Shown in pieces: positions 62,947 to 64,000 of a DNA stretch of 64,000 nucleotides. The first letter of the stretch is position 1, and the number at the start of each line of letters is the position of its first letter. The notes below the pieces were generated by a model, which saw only the letters and a list, made by a program, of their open reading frames with translations, was not told the origin of the DNA and made no database searches. The position numbers and the translations under genes were made by a program. The DNA comes from Gimesia sp. (GTDB lineage: Bacteria; Planctomycetota; Planctomycetia; Planctomycetales; Planctomycetaceae): positions 124,001 through 188,000 of the forward strand of contig NZ_JAVJSQ010000015.1 in assembly GCF_040219335.1 (NCBI RefSeq), written 5' to 3'.

Positions 62947-64000
62947 ATGCCTCAAAATGCACAAGAAGTATCGGTGGCCGAACTTGGAAAGCTAAGCTTT
63001 CTAAAAAGTGTACCTCAAGATGGCCGAATAATCGCTGCAACAAGCTTCTATGAGAACAACACGCCGTACTGCGGGATACCAAATCCACAGACGGGCGAGA
63101 TTATTGTGATGCCGAATACGATTGCTTGTTGGGGAGCCTACTGGAGTACGAGTCAGATAGATTCTGACCAAGATACCTTGCTTCCGCTGCTCGACACACT
63201 AGCTCAGCACTTCACATTTGGAAAGGTCGTCCATCCAATGCGGGGTATCGAATTTGACATCGGCAACCTCACCGCAGTTATCGAGAAGTTTCTTGCGGTA
63301 CATGACTACCATGTTGCTAGACCAAAGGCGGACACCGCTGTGAGGTTAATGTATCTAACAGAATTAGAGTACTTCTTTGGAATCTGTCGCTCTCTGATCG
63401 ATCTCTTGCATGACTGCTATCGGTATGTTCATATGCAGTTTGGCGGAAGCCCCCTTCCCCAGACGTTTGGAAAATTCGTAGATCGAGAGGTTTCAGAGTT
63501 GGTACAAAAATACTCACTTCCCCCTGACACGGAAACTTATCTGACACAGGTGAAACCTCTATTTGCTCACATCAGGAATGTTCGGGATTCGATTTATCAC
63601 CATGGAAAAAGTCTGGAATTGATTTACTTGACGGAAGAAGGCCCCGGAGTATGCCTCGACCATCCCCCTTTCGATGTGTTCAAACCTCATTTTGATGAAG
63701 ATTCGCATTTCTTAACCATGATGACTCCGAACAACATTGGCTCGATATTCTACATTGTGGTTTCGTTGGTGGATCAAATGGTCGATGCCACGACAAAGCT
63801 TGCCGAAACTATGAAAAAGGTATTTTCTCCAATCCCACCCCGCTATACGAAGGATGGGTATAACTACTTTTTACGAGGACCAAGTTTTGTGTTGATAAAT
63901 AATCGACACGAATTGTTAGAAAAGTGCTGGTTATCCCCTGCTCGTCAGCATATCGCCCCCCATTTAGATAGTCGTCGCCCATTTCTAGGACCAAAATCAT
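62947..64000 (+). CDS. HEPN-like hypothetical protein, 3' end beyond window
   Basis: ATG 62947 opens a frame with no stop to the last base, at least 351 residues. The middle (about residues 130-230) is helical and contains HIRNVRDSIYHHGKS, with R-x4-H (RDSIYH) as in HEPN RNases. A beta-rich N-terminal part includes GEIIVMPNTIACWGAYW. Preceded by the truncated duplicate ORF. As a HEPN-like protein it joins the 57298 and 61019 genes as a third HEPN-type product in 6 kb. Family not recognised. Confidence 0.75.
   Translation, partial: MPQNAQEVSVAELGKLSFLKSVPQDGRIIAATSFYENNTPYCGIPNPQTGEIIVMPNTIACWGAYWSTSQIDSDQDTLLPLLDTLAQHFTFGKVVHPMRGIEFDIGNLTAVIEKFLAVHDYHVARPKADTAVRLMYLTELEYFFGICRSLIDLLHDCYRYVHMQFGGSPLPQTFGKFVDREVSELVQKYSLPPDTETYLTQVKPLFAHIRNVRDSIYHHGKSLELIYLTEEGPGVCLDHPPFDVFKPHFDEDSHFLTMMTPNNIGSIFYIVVSLVDQMVDATTKLAETMKKVFSPIPPRYTKDGYNYFLRGPSFVLINNRHELLEKCWLSPARQHIAPHLDSRRPFLGPKS

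Overview
The window looks like a piece of a planctomycete chromosome (Planctomycetota, Gimesia-like). The taxonomic clues are protein families and architectures typical of that group: a PVC-type HEAT-repeat/CxxCH cytochrome, an ECF sigma factor beside a membrane Ser/Thr kinase with a LamG domain, membrane proteins with a J-like N-terminus joined to LRR or formylglycine-enzyme domains, GYF_2 proteins and an SGNH-hydrolase relic. Species is not determinable from sequence reading alone.

Region 1 (1-8.99 kb) is G+C-richer, ordinary chromosome: the end of the CxxCH protein, an MBL-fold hydrolase, a C45-family acyltransferase/hydrolase, a RedB-like thioredoxin-fold protein translationally coupled to a hybrid histidine kinase, and a Sel1-repeat lipoprotein closed by a strong terminator. 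Directly after this terminator lies only the 3' half of a tRNA-Leu(GAG) gene (minus strand), cut at the anticodon stem. This is the expected scar of site-specific integration. Everything to the right is A+T-richer, mosaic and rich in broken genes, and reads as a genomic island whose other end lies outside the window.

Region 2 (9.4-20.1 kb) holds a signalling cluster (ECF sigma, LamG kinase, J/LRR protein, two GYF_2 proteins, J/double-FGE protein), an HNH endonuclease and small unknown genes. Region 3 (20.4-28.1 kb) is the mobile core: tyrosine recombinase, HTH protein and a RuvB-like ATPase in one minus-strand run, a plasmid-related protein, a trypsin-like protease, a secreted protein and a DUF6933-like gene broken by a GT-repeat frameshift. 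Region 4 (28.2-33.3 kb) is a MerR-controlled operon with a textbook long-spacer operator, a stand-alone quinol-NO-reductase-like N-terminal segment, a cupin and an HlyD/FtsX/LolD-type exporter; small unknown ORFs and a cold-shock gene follow.

Region 5 (33.4-64 kb) is a defence island. A class 1 DISARM locus (drmD, drmMI, drmA, drmB) spans 39.8-53.9 kb. Two small genes are interleaved, and a NERD-nuclease/UvrD-helicase gene stands where the phospholipase-D gene drmC is expected. drmD appears to start at an AUA codon. Divergent from it is a 1206-residue fusion of an Upf1-like and a UvrD-like helicase. Downstream come an AAA ATPase with a membrane HEPN-like partner and two small proteins, a DUF6884/ScoMcrA-head/GIY-YIG fusion, a DUF5677 protein and a C-terminally open HEPN-like gene at the window edge. 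Between them lie fragments (MBL fold, maltose acetyltransferase, HNH-family N-terminus) and a duplicated small ORF, evidence of rapid turnover.

All family names are from reading motifs by eye; no database search was run.
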